Part shown: positions 32,701 through 44,707 of the stretch, in pieces | Position numbering within the stretch: position 1 is the first letter of the stretch | How the letters are laid out: each line of letters begins with the position of its first letter | Source: Ampullaceana balthica | Taxonomy: Eukaryota > Mollusca > Gastropoda > Lymnaeidae | Assembly (NCBI GenBank): GCA_944989445.1 | Contig: CALYLW010000122.1 | Location: 450,001-514,000 of the forward strand | DNA length: 64,000 bases | Direction of reading: 5' to 3' | Notes under the pieces: model-generated | What the model was told of the DNA's origin: nothing | Databases searched by the model: none | Seen by the model: only the letters and a program-made list of their open reading frames with translations | Program-made: the position numbers and the translations under genes

Positions 32701-34974
32701 TGGAGTTAGTTTGTAGAGTGGACTTAGTTTGTAGAGTGGAGTTAGTTTGTAGAGTGGAGTTAGTTTGTAGAGTGGAGTTAGTTTGTAGAGTGGAGTTAGT
32801 TTGTAGAGTGGAGTTAGTTTGTAGAGTGGAGTTAGTTTGTAGAGTGGAGTTAGTTTGTAGAGTGGAGTTAGTTTGTAGAGTGGAGTTAGTTTGTAGAGTG
32901 GAGTTAGTTTGTAGAGTGGAGTTAGTTTGTAGAGTGGAGTTAGTTTGTAGAGTGGAGTTAGTTTGTAGAGTGGACTTAGTTTGTAGAGTGGAGTTAGTTT
33001 GTAGAGTGGAGTTAGTTTGTAGAGTGGAGTTAGTTTGTAGAGTGGAGTTAGTTTGTAGAGTGGAGTTAGTTTGTAGAGTGGAGTTAGTTTGTAGAGTGGA
33101 GTTAGTTTGTAGAGTGGAGTTAGTTTGTAGAGTGGAGTTAGTTTGTAGAGTGGAGTTAGTTTGTAGAGTGGAGTTAGTTTGTAGAGTGGAGTTAGTTTGT
33201 AGAGTGGAGTTAGTTTGTAGAGTGGAGTTAGTTTGTAGAGTGGAGTTAGTTTGTAGAGTGGAGTTAGTTTGTAGAGTGGAGTTAGTTTGTAGAGTGGAGT
33301 TAGTTTGTAGAGTGGAGTTAGTTTGTAGAGTGGAGTTAGTTTGTAGAGTGGAGTTAGTTTGTAGAGTGGAGTTAGTTTGTAGAGTGGAGTTAGTTTGTAG
33401 AGTGGAGTTAGTTTGTAGAGTGGACTTAGTTTGTAGAGTGGAGTTAGTTTGTAGAGTGGACTTAGTTTGTAGAGTGGAGTTAGTTTGTAGAGTGGACTTA
33501 GTTTGTAGAGTGGACTTAGTTTGTAGAGTGGAGTTAGTTTGTAGAGTGGAGTTAGTTTGTAGAGTGGAGTTAGTTTGTAGAGTGGACTTAGTTTGTAGAG
33601 TGGACTTAGTTTGTAGAGTGGACTTAGTTTGTAGAGTGGAGTTAGTTTGTAGAGTGGACTTAGTTTGTAGAGTGGACTTAGTTTGTAGAGTGGACTTAGT
33701 TTGTAGAGTGGAGTTAGTTTGTAGAGTGGAGTTAGTTTGTAGAGTGGAGTTAGTTTGTAGAGTGGACTTAGTTTGTAGAGTGGAGTTAGTTTGTAGAGTG
33801 GACTTAGTTTGTAGAGTGGACTTAGTTTGTAGAGTGGAGTTAGTTTGTAGAGTGGAGTTAGTTTGTAGAGTGGAGTTAGTTTGTAGAGTGGAGTTAGTTT
33901 GTAGAGTGGAGTTAGTTTGTAGAGTGGAGTTAGTTTGTAGAGTGGAGTTAGTTTGTAGAGTGGAGTTAGTTTGTAGAGTGGAGTTAGTTTGTAGAGTGGA
34001 GTTAGTTTGTAGAGTGGAGTTAGTTTGTAGAGTGGAGTTAGTTTGTAGAGTGGAGTTAGTTTGTAGAGTGGAGTTAGTTTGTAGAGTGGAGTTAGTTTGT
34101 AGAGTGGAGTTAGTTTGTAGAGTGGAGTTAGTTTGTAGAGTGGAGTTAGTTTGTAGAGTGGACTTAGTTTGTAGAGTGGAGTTAGTTTGTAGAGTGGACT
34201 TAGTTTGTAGAGTGGACTTAGTTTGTAGAGTGGACTTAGTTTGTAGAGTGGACTTAGTTTGTAGAGTGGAGTTAGTTTGTAGAGTGGACTTAGTTTGTAG
34301 AGTGGAGTTAGTTTGTAGAGTGGAGTTAGTTTGTAGAGTGGACTTAGTTTGTAGAGTGGACTTAGTTTGTAGAGTCGAGTTAGTTTGTAGAGTGGAGTTA
34401 GTTTGTAGAGTGGAGTTAGTTTGTAGAGTGGACTTAGTTTGTAGAGTGGAGTTAGTTTGTAGAGTGGAGTTAGTTTGTAGAGTGGAGTTAGTTTGTAGAG
34501 TGGAGTTAGTTTGTAGAGTGGAGTTATTTTGTAGAGTGGAGTTAGTTTGTAGAGTGGAGTTAGTTTGTAGAGTGGAGTTAGTTTGTAGAGTGGAGTTAGT
34601 TTGTAGAGTGGAGTTAGTTTGTAGAGTGGAGTTAGTTTGTAGAGTGGAGTTAGTTTGTAGAGTGGAGTTAGTTTGTAGAGTGGAGTTAGTTTGTAGAGTG
34701 GACTTAGTTTGTAGAGTGGAGTTAGTTTGTAGAGTGGAGTTAGTTTGTAGAGTGGAGTTAGTTTGTAGAGTGGACTTAGTTTGTAGAGTGGACTTAGTTT
34801 GTAGAGTGGAGTTAGTTTGTAGAGTGGAGTTAGTTTGTAGAGTGGAGTTAGTTTGTAGAGTGGAGTTAGTTTGTAGAGTGGAGTTAGTTTGTAGAGTGGA
34901 GTTAGTTTGTAGAGTGGACTTAGTTTGTAGAGTGGAGTTAGTTTGTAGAGTGGAGTTAGTTTGTAGAGTGGAGT
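26799..34974. repeat. giant 18-bp satellite GTTAGTTTGTAGAGTGGA
   Basis: About 454 head-to-tail copies over 8.2 kb. Almost the only variable site is the G/C at the unit junction (GTGGAGTTAG versus GTGGACTTAG). Rare other changes include GTAGAGAGGAG, GTAGTGTGG, GTAGGGTGG, GTCGAG and TTATTTTG. One 1-bp insertion (AGTTTTTTAG, ~28893) shifts the phase. Because 18 is a multiple of 3 and three of six frames lack stops, ORFs of 700-2039 codons appear on both strands; they carry no other coding evidence. The 3' end is abrupt: GTGGAGTAGGGTAGTGGACA. Confidence 0.99.
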
Positions 34975-34984
34975 AGGGTAGTGG

Positions 34985-37195
34985 ACAAACAATGCTGGTG
35001 GACAACAAAAATTGTGTACATATAATTCCAGTGTACAGACTATGTTAGTGTACATACTATGCTAGTGTACGGACAATGCTAGTGTACAGACTATGCTAGT
35101 GTACAGACAAGGCTAGCGTACAGACAATGCTAGCGTACAGACAAGGCTAGTGTACAGACAATGCTAGTGTACAGAATATGCTAGTGTACAAACAAGGCTT
35201 GTGTACAGACTATGCTAATGTACAGACAAGGCTAGTGTACATTCAAGGCTAGCGTACAGACAAGGCTAGTGTAGAGACAAGGCTAGTGTACAGACAATGC
35301 TAGTGTACAGACAATGCTAGTGTACAGACTATGCTAGTGTACAAGCAAGGCTTGTGTACAGACTATGCTAATGTACAGACAAGGCTAGTGTACATTCAAG
35401 GCTAGCGTACAGACAAGGCTAGTGTACAGACAAGGCTAGTGTACACACAAGGCTAGGGTACAGACAAGGCTAGTGTACAGAAAATGCTAGTGTACAGACA
35501 AGGCTAGCGTACAGACAAGGCTAGTGTACAGACAAGGCTAGTGTACAGACAAGGCTAGTGTACAGACAAGGCTAGCGTACAGACAAGGCTAGTGTACAGA
35601 CAAGGCTAGCGTACAGACAAGGCTAGCGTACAGACAATGCTAGCGTACAGACAAGGCTAGCATACAGACAAGGCTAGCGTACAGACAATGCTAGCGTACA
35701 TACAAGGATAGCGAACAGACAAGGCTAGTGTACAGACAATACTAGTGTTCAGACAAGGATAGTGTACAGACAAGGCTAGTGTACAGACAAGGATAGTGTA
35801 CAGACAAGGCTAGCGTACAGACAAGGCTTGCGTACAGACAAGGCTAGCGTACAGACAAGGCTAGCGTACAGACAAGGCTAGTGTACAGACAAGGCTAGCG
35901 TACAGACAATGCTAGCGTACAGACAAGGCTAGCGTACAGACAATGCTAGCGTATATACAAGGATAGCGTACAGACAAGGCTAGTGTACAGACAATACTAG
36001 TGTACAGACAAGGATAGTGTACAGACAAGGCTAGTGTACAGATAAGGATAGTGTACAGACAAGGCTAGCGTACAGACAAGGCTAGCGTACAGACAAGGCT
36101 AGCGTACAGACAAGGCTAGCGTACAGACAAGGCTAGTGTACAGACAAGGCTAGCGTACAGACAATGCTAGCGTACAGACAAGGCTAGCGTACAGACAATG
36201 CTAGCGTACAGACAAGGCTAGCGTACAGACAATGCTAGCGTACAGACAATGCTAGCGTACAGACAAGGCTAGCGTACAGACAAGGCTAGCGTACAGACAA
36301 TGCTATCGTACAGACAAGGCTAGCGTACAGACAAGGCTAGCGTACAGACAAGGCTAGCGTACAGACAATGCTAGCGTAAAGACAAGGCTAGCGTACAGAC
36401 AAGGCTAGCGTACAGACAAGGCTAGCGTACAGACAATGCTAGCGTAAAGACAAGGCTAGCGTACAGACAAGGCTAGCGTACAGACAATGCTAGTGTACAG
36501 ACAAGGCTAGTGTACAGACAAGGCTAGTGTACAGACAAGGCTAGTGTACAGACAAGGCTAGCGTACAGACAAGGCTAGCGTACAGACAAGGCTAGCGTAA
36601 AGACAAGGCTAGCGTAAAGACAAGGCTAGCGTACAGACAAGGCTAGCGTACAGACAAGGCTAGCGTACAGACAAGGCTAGCGTACAGACAAGGCTAGTGT
36701 ACAGACAAGGCTAGCGTACAGACAAGGCTAGTGTACAGACAAGGCTAGTGTACAGACAATGCTAGCGTAAAGACAAGGCTAGCGTACAGACAAGGCTAGC
36801 GTAAAGACAAGGCTAGCGTACAGACAAGGCTAGCGTACAGACGATGCTAGCGTACAGACAAGGCTAGTGTACAGACAAGGCTAGCGTACAGACAATGCTA
36901 GCGTAAAGACAAGGCTAGCGTACAGACAACGCTAGCGTACAGACAAGGCCAGCGTACAGACAAGGCTAGCGTACAGACAAGGCTAGCGTACAGACAAGGC
37001 CAGTGTACAGACAAGGCTAGCGTACAGACAAGGCTAGCGTACAGACAATGCTAGTGTACAGACAAGGCTAGCGTACAGACAAGGCTAGTGTACAGACAAG
37101 GCTAGTGTACAGACAATGCTAGCGTACAGACAAGGCTAGTGTACAGACAACGCCAGTGTACAAACAATGCCAGTGTACAAACAATACTAGTGTAC
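34985..37195. repeat. 17-bp satellite GCTAGCGTACAGACAAG
   Basis: About 130 copies. Two frequent binary variants: AAGG/AATG before CTAG, and GCGTAC/GTGTAC. The first ~200 bp are diverged (GACTATGTTAGTG), the centre homogeneous. GCTAGC is palindromic. It starts within about 15-30 bp of the 18-bp satellite's end. A 17-bp unit is not codon-periodic and indeed gives no long ORF. Confidence 0.98.
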
Positions 37196-37387
37196 AGAAG
37201 TTCATATACCGTAAGATGTCAACTACATTCACAAGATCGACTCGATGCCGTGTAGATAACGTGTATTCTTATCAGCTGCTTGAATTGGACAATGGCTTTT
37301 AACTATGTGTCTGACCGAGTTCATCGACCCGTGTACGCTCTCGTCTGCAACAATTAGTCACATCGAGGGAATCAAGGGATTGGGAAC

Positions 37388-37643
37388 CCACAATGGGATC
37401 GAGAGATTGGGAACCCACAATGGGATCGAGAGATTGGGAACCCACTATGGGATCGAGAGGTTGGGAACCCAATGGGATCGAGAGGTTGGGAACCCAATGG
37501 GATCGAGAGGTTGGGAACCCACAATGGGATCGAGAGGTTGGGAACCCACAATGGGATCGAGAGGTTGGGAACCCACTATGGGATCGAGAGGTTGGGAACC
37601 CACAATGGGGTAGAGAGGTTGGGAACCCACTATGGGATCGAGC
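37388..37643. repeat. 27-bp repeat
   Basis: About 9.5 copies of GGGATCGAGAGGTTGGGAAC plus CCACAAT. Two copies lack CACAA or similar (22-bp versions at ~37470 and ~37497). Confidence 0.95.
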
Positions 37644-37780
37644 GTTTAGCACCCGCAGTGAGATCTATTGAATGTTGAACTGTAATTCTTGACCCGTAAA
37701 GCTATTGTGCTGTTAACGACGTTGACTCGCAGATTGCATCTTGTCAATCATGTGCCGTAATGGTTCATGTCAATACATCC

Positions 37781-38123
37781 TTATATAATAAAAGGCACGT
37801 TTCTGTCCGGTCATCTATAGCGATTGGTCCCTCAAACACATATGACTCCTACAGCCAATCATATTGAACACGTTTACGCCATTTACGCGGACGTTCAAAA
37901 CGAGTTATTTTTGGTGCAGTATTTCTTCCAAGTCTTCATTTTGGGTTATGCGCGCTGGGATTTATAGCAAAAAGCTATGATTTTACGAGTTATATATTTT
38001 AACTATAATGAATAGTATTTTTGACGTGATGCACATGTATGCCGGTCGAGACGGCTGTTGGAGGGGAGTTACAACATGCCACCGAACGGTGGCGGAACGT
38101 CCTTGGACGGGCTTTGTTGCACG
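37781..38123 (-). mobile_element. dispersed repeat family H, copy 3
   Basis: It begins TTATATAATAAAAGGC and ends GACGGGCTTTGTTGC, inverse of 21931-22266. The perfect stem GCCACCG-AA-CGGTGGC lies at 38078-38093. Internal blocks GACTCCTACAGCCAATC and CAGTATTTCTTCCAAGTCTT are conserved. No coding capacity. Confidence 0.8.
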
Positions 38124-38273
38124 TGATTTCATAATTATTAAGCGGGTAGTCCCCACCTGGCATAGAACTCTTTATTTTGAAGAGAGCAAGATGCCCGCCT
38201 GGAGCAGCGTCGGTAGTATTGACTTAAGTTTTCTTGGTTTGTCCATTCGTTGATTAGCGACCGATATTCGGCA

Positions 38274-38482
38274 TTATAAGGCGCTTTATTGGAGTACCAT
38301 ATGCCCAAATGGGATAAACTATCGTAGCAATACAGCAAGCAATAATCGACAGTAAAAGGCGCTTTATTGAAGTACCACGTGCCCAAATGGGATAAACTAT
38401 CGTAGCAATACAGCAAGCAATACTCGACAGTATAAGGCGCTTTATTGAAGCACCAGGTGCTCAACTGGGATAAACTGTCCTG
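38274..38482. repeat. 78-bp repeat, ~2.7 copies
   Basis: GGCGCTTTATTGAAGTACCA ... TGGGATAAACTATCGTAGCA ... is repeated with 78-bp spacing; the third copy is truncated after AAACTGTC. Confidence 0.93.
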
Positions 38483-39197
38483 ACTTCAGAGGGAACTTAT
38501 CCCCAAGTGTTCACGGCATGTGTCGCCGTTCCCAAACTAATCTCTCAGCGATGGGCCATATGTAAATGAGAAGCCGAATCAAGATTGCATATTATCTTGT
38601 TTACCTGGACAGGTTTTAAAAAAAAATTTCATAGGCGTGTCTATTGTTCCTGTGATCGTCTTAAGACAACGAAACCGTGGACCAAGTTTTTTTTTCCTGC
38701 AGCCATCATGACATTTGCTTGTGAGGTTGACTGGTCGTGGACCCACTCTTGTGTGTGTTAGTGTGAGTTTGCGTGTGTGTGAGAGAGAGAGAGTGTGAGT
38801 GTGTGTGCATGTGTGTGTGTGTGTGATTGTGTATGTGTGTGAGTGAGTGTGCCTGTGTGAAACTGTGAGTGAGTGTGTCTGTGTGTGAGTGTGAGTGAGT
38901 GTGTGTGTGTGTGGTAGTGGGGATTGCAAGTTTTGTCTGTACCCATCTTAATACTATATATTAAAATAGGAGTTGAGATATCGCGTTTGGGGCAGGGGGA
39001 GGGATAGTCTACTTTTCTTTAGAGGGAAAGAGGGGAGGGGGATCTATGCTTTGAGAATCGTTTGATACACAATCACATCTTTTTAAAAATTGTTGATTCA
39101 CACAGCCAAAGAATGTGATGGCCATTCAAATCAAAGGGGCCTCCGTCCTAGTGACTCCATTACCTCAGATGCACATTTGGTGAAATGCACGTACAAA
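38483..39197. other. unassigned, with GT-rich microsatellite
   Basis: Imperfect (GT)n with GAGA and GTGAGT interruptions at 38750-38915. The rest has no recognised feature. Confidence 0.6.
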
Positions 39198-39377
39198 CAA
39201 GGCCGGATTTAGACTTGATGGGGGCCCTAATGTATTTGAGATATGGGGGCCCCTTTGAAGTCCATATAATCTATAGTCAGTGTCAAATATCATTTTTAAA
39301 AATTCCGTGGGGCCCCCAAGAAGCCCCCCCCCCAACTAAGCTATGGTTTGTTTAGCAAATAGGTAAATCCAGCATCA
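39198..39377 (+). mobile_element. hAT-like MITE with CAAGGCCGGATTTA end
   Basis: The left end CAAGGCCGGATTTAG is matched imperfectly by TAAATCCAGCATCA at the right. Flanking 8-mers CGTACAAA (39190-39197) and CATACAAA (39378-39385) agree at 7/8. The body contains GGGGGCCCC blocks and no ORF. Confidence 0.78.
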
Positions 39378-40090
39378 CATACAAACCTCTGCGTGTTTTT
39401 TTTTCCGGAGCGGGTCCGCAAACCGGGTGTCACAAGACCTCGCTACGCCCTCGCTGGAGAGTTCGAGGACTGCTGTTGAATAAAAACCGATCTCTCGTAC
39501 CTGCCATCAAGTTCCGTAATCTTTATTCATCTTTCCTCGGTGATCTCCCTTCTATAAAATAAACCTTTTAAGGCGACCTATTAAATTACTTTTTTTTTCT
39601 TTCTTTTTTTAAAAATTTTTTATAACCAAAGCATTTTGAGTGGGTGGGGGGGGGTGTGGGGGTATTTTTCCGTGTCCTGTGAAGTGTAACGCCGGGCAAG
39701 TATTTAACTGTTTCATCCCAAATCGTCCATTGTACAGCGAGAGAAATTCACTGGAGTATGCGACGCTCGGATGTGTTGAGGTTGTTGTGTGTCATCTTCG
39801 TGGATTGCTTTCGTTTCGTGACCCCTGGGGGGTCGGTCGACACGATAGAGCCGTTGGTGGTCAGCATGAGACGACCCCGGACCCCCCGAGGTAAGGGTAA
39901 CGGGTACGTCACGGGGGTGTACTCATGACCCCTTTCTCTCCCTAACCCACTGTTTGGTCAGTGACGTGGAGGGCTGGACAGGAGGATGCTATCCAAACTC
40001 ATCCACGGAGGAAGGAACTGGTCAGCGGAAACGTGGATATAACCGCTGGCGATTGTTGTCGTCACGTGTGAGTGATAAGTACATTAGCTG
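39378..40090. other. unassigned, locally CpG-rich
   Basis: T-rich to ~39640, then GC/CpG-richer 39640-40060. A 56-codon ORF from ATG 39758 to TGA 39928 begins MRRSDVLRLLCVIFVDCFRF, hydrophobic like a signal peptide, but has no homology that I recognise. GAGGTAAGG at 39888 is a good splice-donor match. Evidence is too thin for a gene call. Confidence 0.3.
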
Positions 40091-40270
40091 ATCTCTCATT
40101 GGTCGATTCGTACATGCCTGGTTTCATTGTCAGTTAGCTTCTGCTCGTATTGGTCAATTTTTTTAACTTCTGAAATGACTGTAAGTCATCTTATCACTCA
40201 TTGGTCGATTCGTCCGTTTTTGTTTTTTTTTGCTGCATAGTCAGTTAACTCTGCTCTCATTGGTCAAATT
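40091..40270. repeat. ATTGGTC repeats (inverted CCAAT boxes)
   Basis: ATTGGTC occurs at 40098, 40149, 40200 and 40259, spaced 51, 51 and 59 bp. Copies 1 and 3 continue GATTCGT and copies 2 and 4 continue AA, so it is a decayed two-unit tandem repeat. Reading it as a CCAAT promoter cluster would be speculative. Confidence 0.6.
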
Positions 40271-40410
40271 GTGATCGGACTGTAAATCATAACCCTTCTG
40301 GCTTGTGGATTTCACTTCTGGCTTCATAGTTACGTCAGCTCTGGGCACATTTTTCAACTTGTTTAGCACTAGCAGCAAAGTAAATTAGAAGAATTCTCAC
40401 AGTCGATTGG

Positions 40411-40675
40411 AAGGGTTGACGGAAGGTTTGACGGAAGGGTTGACAGAAGGGTTGACAGATGGGTTGACGGAAGGGTTGACAGAAGGGTTGACAGAAGGGT
40501 TGACAGAAGGGTTGACGGAAGGGTTTGACAGAAGGGTTGACAGAAGGGTTGACAGAAGGGTTGACAGAAGGGTTGACAGAAGGGTTGACGGAAGGGTTGA
40601 CAGAATGGTTGGAAGGTTATAAAGAGATGTGTGTGTATATGTGTGTGTGTGTATGTGTGTGTGTGTATGTGTTGA
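40411..40675. repeat. 12-bp repeat followed by GT tract
   Basis: About 17 copies of GGGTTGACAGAA/GGGTTGACGGAA to 40611, one with an extra T that changes frame, then (GT)n with TATG steps 40626-40675. Confidence 0.95.
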
Positions 40676-41002
40676 GGGGTGGGTATAATTATGTTGAAAT
40701 AGCCCGCCGCAGACGTCAAAGTCCTTCCAAAGATCAAACATGGGAACACGAGAAGACCCGCCGAGTTGAGGGTGACCTCGAGCAGAGTCCCAGAGCGTTG
40801 TCGTAATTGTCGCCCCTGCTGCAGGGGTTTTCAGCCGTCACTAGGAAAAAAAATATATCCGTGAATGACGTGTTGGAAGTCTTATATTTTCCCTGAAATT
40901 CATCCAGGACTCGTAGCAAAAACTGAGCTGTTCTGAGGATAAAATAAGCTGGGGGTTGGGGGGGGAGGATCATGCAAGCTTTTCTGGGATGCCTATGTTT
41001 CA
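40676..41002. other. unassigned sequence
   Basis: Nothing recognised beyond A-rich and G-rich short runs near 40845 and 40950. Confidence 0.4.
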
Positions 41003-41298
41003 GGCACAATCTGCCAGGCCCTATGTTGCTGACCCAATGCTCCACCACATGTTACAGGCCTTAAGTGACAGGCCCTATGATACAGGCCCAATGTGCCAGG
41101 CCCTATCTTACAGGCTTAATGTTCCAGGCCCTATGTTACAGACCCAATGATCCACCACATGTTACAGGCCATAAGTGACAGGCCCTATGATACAGGCCCA
41201 ATGTGCCAGGCCCTATGTTACAGGCCCAATGTGCCTAGCCCTATGTTACAGGCCTAATGTGCCAGGCCCTATGTTACAGGCCTAATGTTCCAGGCACC
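41003..41298. repeat. ~28-bp repeat with longer-period variants
   Basis: Copies of AGGCCCTATGTTACAGGCCC plus AATGTGCC. The pair CCACCACATGTTACAGGCC ... AAGTGACAGGCCCTATGATA recurs at ~41042 and ~41152, giving a higher-order unit of about 110 bp. Confidence 0.9.
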
Positions 41299-41527
41299 TC
41301 ATTGCTTTGTTCACGGTTCAACCCCCTCGCGCATCTCGCGGGCCAGCCATCCAGTCACCCGTCCCGTGGTGTGGTCAATGAGGGGAGACCACCTGTGCAC
41401 CGAACCTTCACCAAACTGCGTCATTCTCGGGTGTCTCGCTCCGGTGGGAGGCAGCCATTCGGACAACACTTGTACTTTTCTCTGAGGTTACCCTCAAGTC
41501 TAGGAAAAAGTATCGAGTCATATGGTT

Positions 41528-43955
41528 AAAACTGTCGTCGCTATTGTGTCGTCATATTGTTACAACTGTCGTCGCTATTGTGTGTGTCGTCATATTGTTA
41601 CAACTGATGTCACTATTGTGTCGTCATATTGTTACAACTGATGTCGCTATTGTGTCGTCACATTGTTACAACTGATGTCACTATTGTGTCGTCACATTGC
41701 TACAACTGATGTCACTATTGTGTCGTCACATTGTTACAACTGATGTCGCTATTGTGTCGTCACATTGTTACAACTGATGTCGCTATTGTGTCGTCACATT
41801 GTTACAACTGATATCGCCATTGTGTCGTCATATTGTTACAACTGATGTCGCTATTGTGTCGTCACATTGTTACAACTGATGTCGCTATTGTGTCGTCATA
41901 TTGTTACAACTGATGTCACTATTGTGTCATCACATTAATTTGTTACAACTGATGTCGCTATTGTGTCGTCACATTGTTACAACTGATGTCGCTATTGTGT
42001 CATCACATTAATTGTTACAACTGATGTCGCTATTGTGTCGTCACATTGTTACAACTGATGTCGCTATTGTGTCATCACATTAATTTGTTACAACTGATGT
42101 CACTATTGTGTCGTCACATTGTTACAACTGATGTCGCTATTGTGTCGTCACATTGTTACAACTGATGTCGCTATTGTGTCGTCACATTGTTACAACTGAT
42201 GTCGCTATGTGTCGTCATATGGTTACAACTGTCGTCGCTATTGTGTCGTCACATTGTTACAACTGATGTCACTATTGTGTCGTCACATTGTTACAACTGA
42301 TGTCACTATTGTGTCGTCACATTGTTACAACTGATGTCGCTATTGTGTCGTCACATTGTTACAACTGATGTCGCTATTGTGTCGTCACATTGTTACAACT
42401 GATATCGCCATTGTGTCGTCATATTGTTACAACTGATGTCGCTATTGTGTCGTCACATTGTTACAACTGATGTCGCTATTGTGTCGTCATATTGTTACAA
42501 CTGATGTCGCCATTGTGTCGTCATATTGTTACAACTGATGTCGCTATTGTGTCGTCACATTGTTACAACTGATGTCGCTATTGTGTCGTCACATTGTTAC
42601 AACTGATGTCGCTATTGTGTCGTCACATTGTTACAACTGATATCGCCATTGTGTCGTCATATTGTTACAACTGATGTCGCTATTGTGTCGTCACATTGTT
42701 ACAACTGATGTCGCTATTGTGTCGTCATATTGTTACAACTGATGTCACTATTGTGTCATCACATTAATTTGTTACAACTGATGTCGCTATTGTGTCGTCA
42801 CATTGTTACAACTGATGTCGCTATTGTGTCATCACATTAATTTGTTACAACTGATGTCGCTATTGTGTCGTCACATTGTTACAACTGATGTCGCTATTGT
42901 GTCATCACATTAATTTGTTACAACTGATGTCACTATTGTGTCGTCACATTGTTACAACTGATGTCGCTATTGTGTCGTCACATTGTTACAACTGATGTCG
43001 CTATTGTGTCGTCACATTGTTACAACTGATGTCGCTATGTGTCGTCATATGGTTACAACTGTCGTCGCTATTGTGTCGTCACATTGTTACAACTGATGTC
43101 ACTATTGTGTCGTCACATTGTTACAACTGATGTCACTATTGTGTCGTCACATTGTTACAACTGATGTCGCTATTGTGTCGTCACATTGTTACAACTGATG
43201 TCGCTATTGTGTCGTCACATTGTTACAACTGATATCGCCATTGTGTCGTCATATTGTTACAACTGATGTCGCTATTGTGTCGTCACATTGTTACAACTGA
43301 TGTCGCTATTGTGTCGTCATATTGTTACAACTGATGTCGCCATTGTGTCGTCATATTGTTACAACTGATGTCGCTATTGTGTCGTCACATTGTTACAACT
43401 GATGTCGCTATTGTGTCGTCATATTGTTACAACTGATGTCGCTATTGTGTCGTCACATTGTTACAACTGATGTCGCTGTGTGTCGTCATATGGTTACAAC
43501 TGTCGTCGCTATTGTGTCATCACATTAATTTGTTACAACTGATGTCGCTATTGTGTCGTCACATTGTTACAACTGATGTCGCTATTGTGTCATCACATTA
43601 ATTTGTTACAACTGATGTCGCTATTGTGTCGTCACATTGTTACAACTGATGTCGCTATTGTGTCGTCATATTGTTACAACTGATGTCGCTATTGTGTCGT
43701 CACATTGTTACAACTGATGTCGCTATGTGTCGTCATATGGTTACAACTGTCGTCGCTATTGTGTGTGTCGTCATATTGTTACAACTGTCGTCGCTATTGT
43801 GTCGTCACATTGCTACAACTGTCGTCGCTATTGTGTCGTCACATTGCTACAACTGATGTCGCTAATGTGTCGTCACTATTGTTACAACTGATGTCGCTAT
43901 TGTGTCGTCACATTGGTACAACTGATGTCGCTATTGTGTCGTCACATTGTTACTG
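41528..43955. repeat. 34-bp satellite with ~830-bp higher-order repeat
   Basis: About 71 copies of CGTCACATTGTTACAACTGA plus TGTCGCTATTGTGT. Variants such as CACATTAATTTG, ATATCGCCATT and GTCGCTATGTGTCG recur at a constant offset: 41931/42760, 41811/42642, 42201/43031, 42394/43224. That shows a tandem duplication of about 830 bp. Confidence 0.97.
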
Positions 43956-44317
43956 ATGTAACAGTCGTGTCCTATTCCCCCCCCCTCTTACATCATTTTA
44001 TCTTGACTTGGACTTATTTCGGTCACAAAATCACAACGTCCTCTTCCCCCCCCACCCCCTTTAAAAAAAATATATATCCGACTTTTGTTTTTAACCTTTT
44101 CAGTTCTTGAGCAAGACCAAAGTTCAAAGGTCACGAGTCTACTTAAAGGTCATCGGGATGCGCATTATCCTAATCTACTAGCAGTCTGGCCCGTTAATCG
44201 GGGTACAGCTGGGAGTTGGGGTGGGGGGTGGGGGTGGGAAGTGTTGGTCCGTCGCCACCAACGTGAGAATGAAGCTGCTGAGAAAATTTGACTGCGTGAC
44301 TTCAGCGGCAACAACAA
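43956..44317. other. unassigned spacer between two arrays
   Basis: C-rich and A-rich runs (43977-44075) and G-rich sequence 44215-44240. No gene recognised. Confidence 0.4.
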
Positions 44318-44707
44318 TAGAACCGGCGAATAGCGGGGTACGAAATATTGGCATATGACATATAGAACAAGCGAATAGCGGGGTACGAAATATTGGGCAT
44401 ATGACATATAGAACAAGCGAATAGCGGGGTACGAAATATTGGCATATGACATATAGAACAAGCGAATAGCGGGGTACGAAATATTGGCATATGACATATA
44501 GAACAAGCGAATAGCGGGGTACGAAATATTGGCATATGACATATAGAACAAGCGAATAGCGGGGTACGAAATATTGGCATATGACATATAGAACAAGCGA
44601 ATAGTGGGGTACGAAATATTGGCATATGACATATAGAACAAGCGAATAGCGGGGTACGAAATATTGGCATATGACATATAGAACAAGCGAATAGCGGGGT
44701 ACGAAAT
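44318..44707. repeat. 45-bp minisatellite
   Basis: 8.5 copies of GAACAAGCGAATAGCGGGGT followed by ACGAAATATTGGCATATGAC and ATATA. They are nearly identical; one copy has an extra G (TTGGGCAT, ~44395). The unit is 15 codons, hence minus-strand ORFs of up to 231 codons without coding meaning. The last unit merges directly into a family A element. Confidence 0.97.

Noticed and set aside
26798..35055. Open reading frames of 700 to 2039 codons on both strands (LVCRVE/D, STLQTN/K, PLYKLT/S repeats)
   Set aside because: They arise from an 18-bp unit without stops in three frames. Both strands are open at once, substitutions affect all frames alike, and one 1-bp indel just shifts the phase. No start context, domain or splice signal.
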